Shown piece after piece: positions 63,451 to 64,000 of a stretch of DNA of 64,000 bases. This DNA comes from Blastococcus colisei (GTDB taxonomy: Bacteria > Actinomycetota > Actinomycetes > Mycobacteriales > Geodermatophilaceae). The stretch is from NCBI RefSeq assembly GCF_006717095.1, contig NZ_VFQE01000001.1, forward strand, positions 124,001 to 188,000, given 5' to 3'. The number at the start of each line of letters is the position of its first letter. The first letter of the stretch is position 1. The notes under the pieces were generated by a model, which searched no databases, had not been told where the DNA came from, and saw only the letters and a list, made by a program, of their open reading frames with translations. Both the position numbers and the translations under genes were made by a program.

Positions 63451-64000
63451 ACCCCCGCGTTACCTTTCCCTCGGACGGGTCGGCTCGCGGCCTTGCCTGG
63501 CTCCGGGGCTCGTAGTTTCATCGGGGACGTCTCCTCTGTCTTGATCCGGACGGCGGGACGAGGACGGGCCTTCAGCTGCAACTGGGGGCCCGTTCGCTGT
63601 CTACTCGCCGGACCCGACGGCCATCCTCGAACCGTGGTTCGAATTCCACGCTTGTAAGGGCAAGAGGGACGGTAGGTGCGCGCTCCAACGACGTCCAACC
63701 CCCGACACCCCAGGGTTCTGCACTACTTGTGGACAGATCAGTGGACGGACGCATGTCGACATGTGGAACGCTCCGGGGACGCGTCGACGACGCGGCTGTT
63801 CTCCGACGGTCTGACCTGCAAAGACACTGCACACGCGCTGTGGACGGGAGAAAGTCGGGAGAAACTTTGCGCGTCGGTCGCCCGGCGTGTCGCTGTGGAA
63901 GTCACCGCTGGGGACAAACCGGCGCCCTCCGCGGGGAAGCCAGGCAGCGTGGTCCCTCGACGAGCACGTCGATCGGACGCGGCATTGATCTCCTGGCGGT
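63451..64000. other. 550-base segment with no recognisable gene
   Basis: No ORF of coding character. Contains a hairpin CGTGG-TTCGAATT-CCACG at about 63630-63650 and several short TGTGGA motifs (63724-63895), which partly match DnaA boxes. Probably regulatory or element-terminal DNA. Confidence 0.5.

Noticed and set aside
63625-63660. tRNA-like T-arm (GGTTCGAATTCC)
   Set aside because: No acceptor, D or anticodon stems could be fitted around it and the loop is eight bases; it is a plain palindromic hairpin.
1-64000. CRISPR arrays, rRNA, tRNA genes and intact transposases
   Set aside because: None recognised on either strand: no regular spaced repeats, no rRNA motifs, and no transposase or integrase coding sequence in the window.

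Overview
The DNA is very GC-rich, uses many GTG starts, and has dense, often overlapping genes. Gene content (motility chemotaxis, SpoIIE-type phosphatases, GDH of the 180-kDa class, a DUF222/HNH protein, otsAB, CrcB pair) suggests a motile, stress-tolerant soil or rock actinobacterium. Geodermatophilaceae (Blastococcus, Geodermatophilus, Modestobacter) is my best guess. This is inferred from gene content only; no 16S gene or other marker is present.

Layout. 1-5.5 kb: 3' part of phosphoglucomutase, a DUF559 protein bracketed by two copies of a 12-bp palindrome, and a TetR regulator with its operator driving an MMPL exporter. 5.6-14.5 kb: a proline/glycine/tyrosine-repeat membrane protein, a PAS-GGDEF diguanylate cyclase, HMG-CoA lyase with a flavin reductase, a LOV-GAF-PP2C blue-light phosphatase, three small hypotheticals and a secreted subtilase. 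14.5-22.5 kb: osmoprotection genes asnO-ngg (N-acetylglutaminylglutamine amide) and otsAB (trehalose), separated by a CoA-transferase-family gene and a paired CrcB fluoride channel.

22.5-38.6 kb is a chemotaxis island. It holds four tandem methyl-accepting chemotaxis receptors with different sensor domains and nearly identical signalling domains, each followed by its own hairpin terminator except where noted. Then come cheA (with two CheW-like domains), cheW, an unrecognised gene, and a tightly overlapping cheB-cheR-cheY-cheX-cheY-cheC/X run. A palindromic WTGTCGACAA element lies 174-254 bases upstream of each receptor start and of cheB, suggesting a shared regulator. No flagellar genes are in the window.

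38.6-45.8 kb: an RsbW-type ATPase next to a PAS-GAF-PP2C phosphatase, an EAL-domain relic, an AAA ATPase, a DUF222/HNH protein and two small membrane proteins. 45.8-60.1 kb: the NAD-glutamate dehydrogenase, a GH15 glucosidase coupled to a divergent glucose-6-phosphate dehydrogenase, an amidase, a DEAD-box helicase and a third, five-domain PP2C phosphatase. 60.2-64 kb: yaaA, then a truncated exodeoxyribonuclease III gene whose break at about 61265 marks the edge of a less GC-rich segment. That segment carries a small winged-helix-like ORF, an atypical dGTPase-like HD protein and non-coding DNA, and probably belongs to a horizontally acquired element.

Together the window links environmental sensing (light, chemoeffectors, c-di-GMP, partner-switching phosphatases) with osmotic and desiccation protection and central carbon and nitrogen metabolism.
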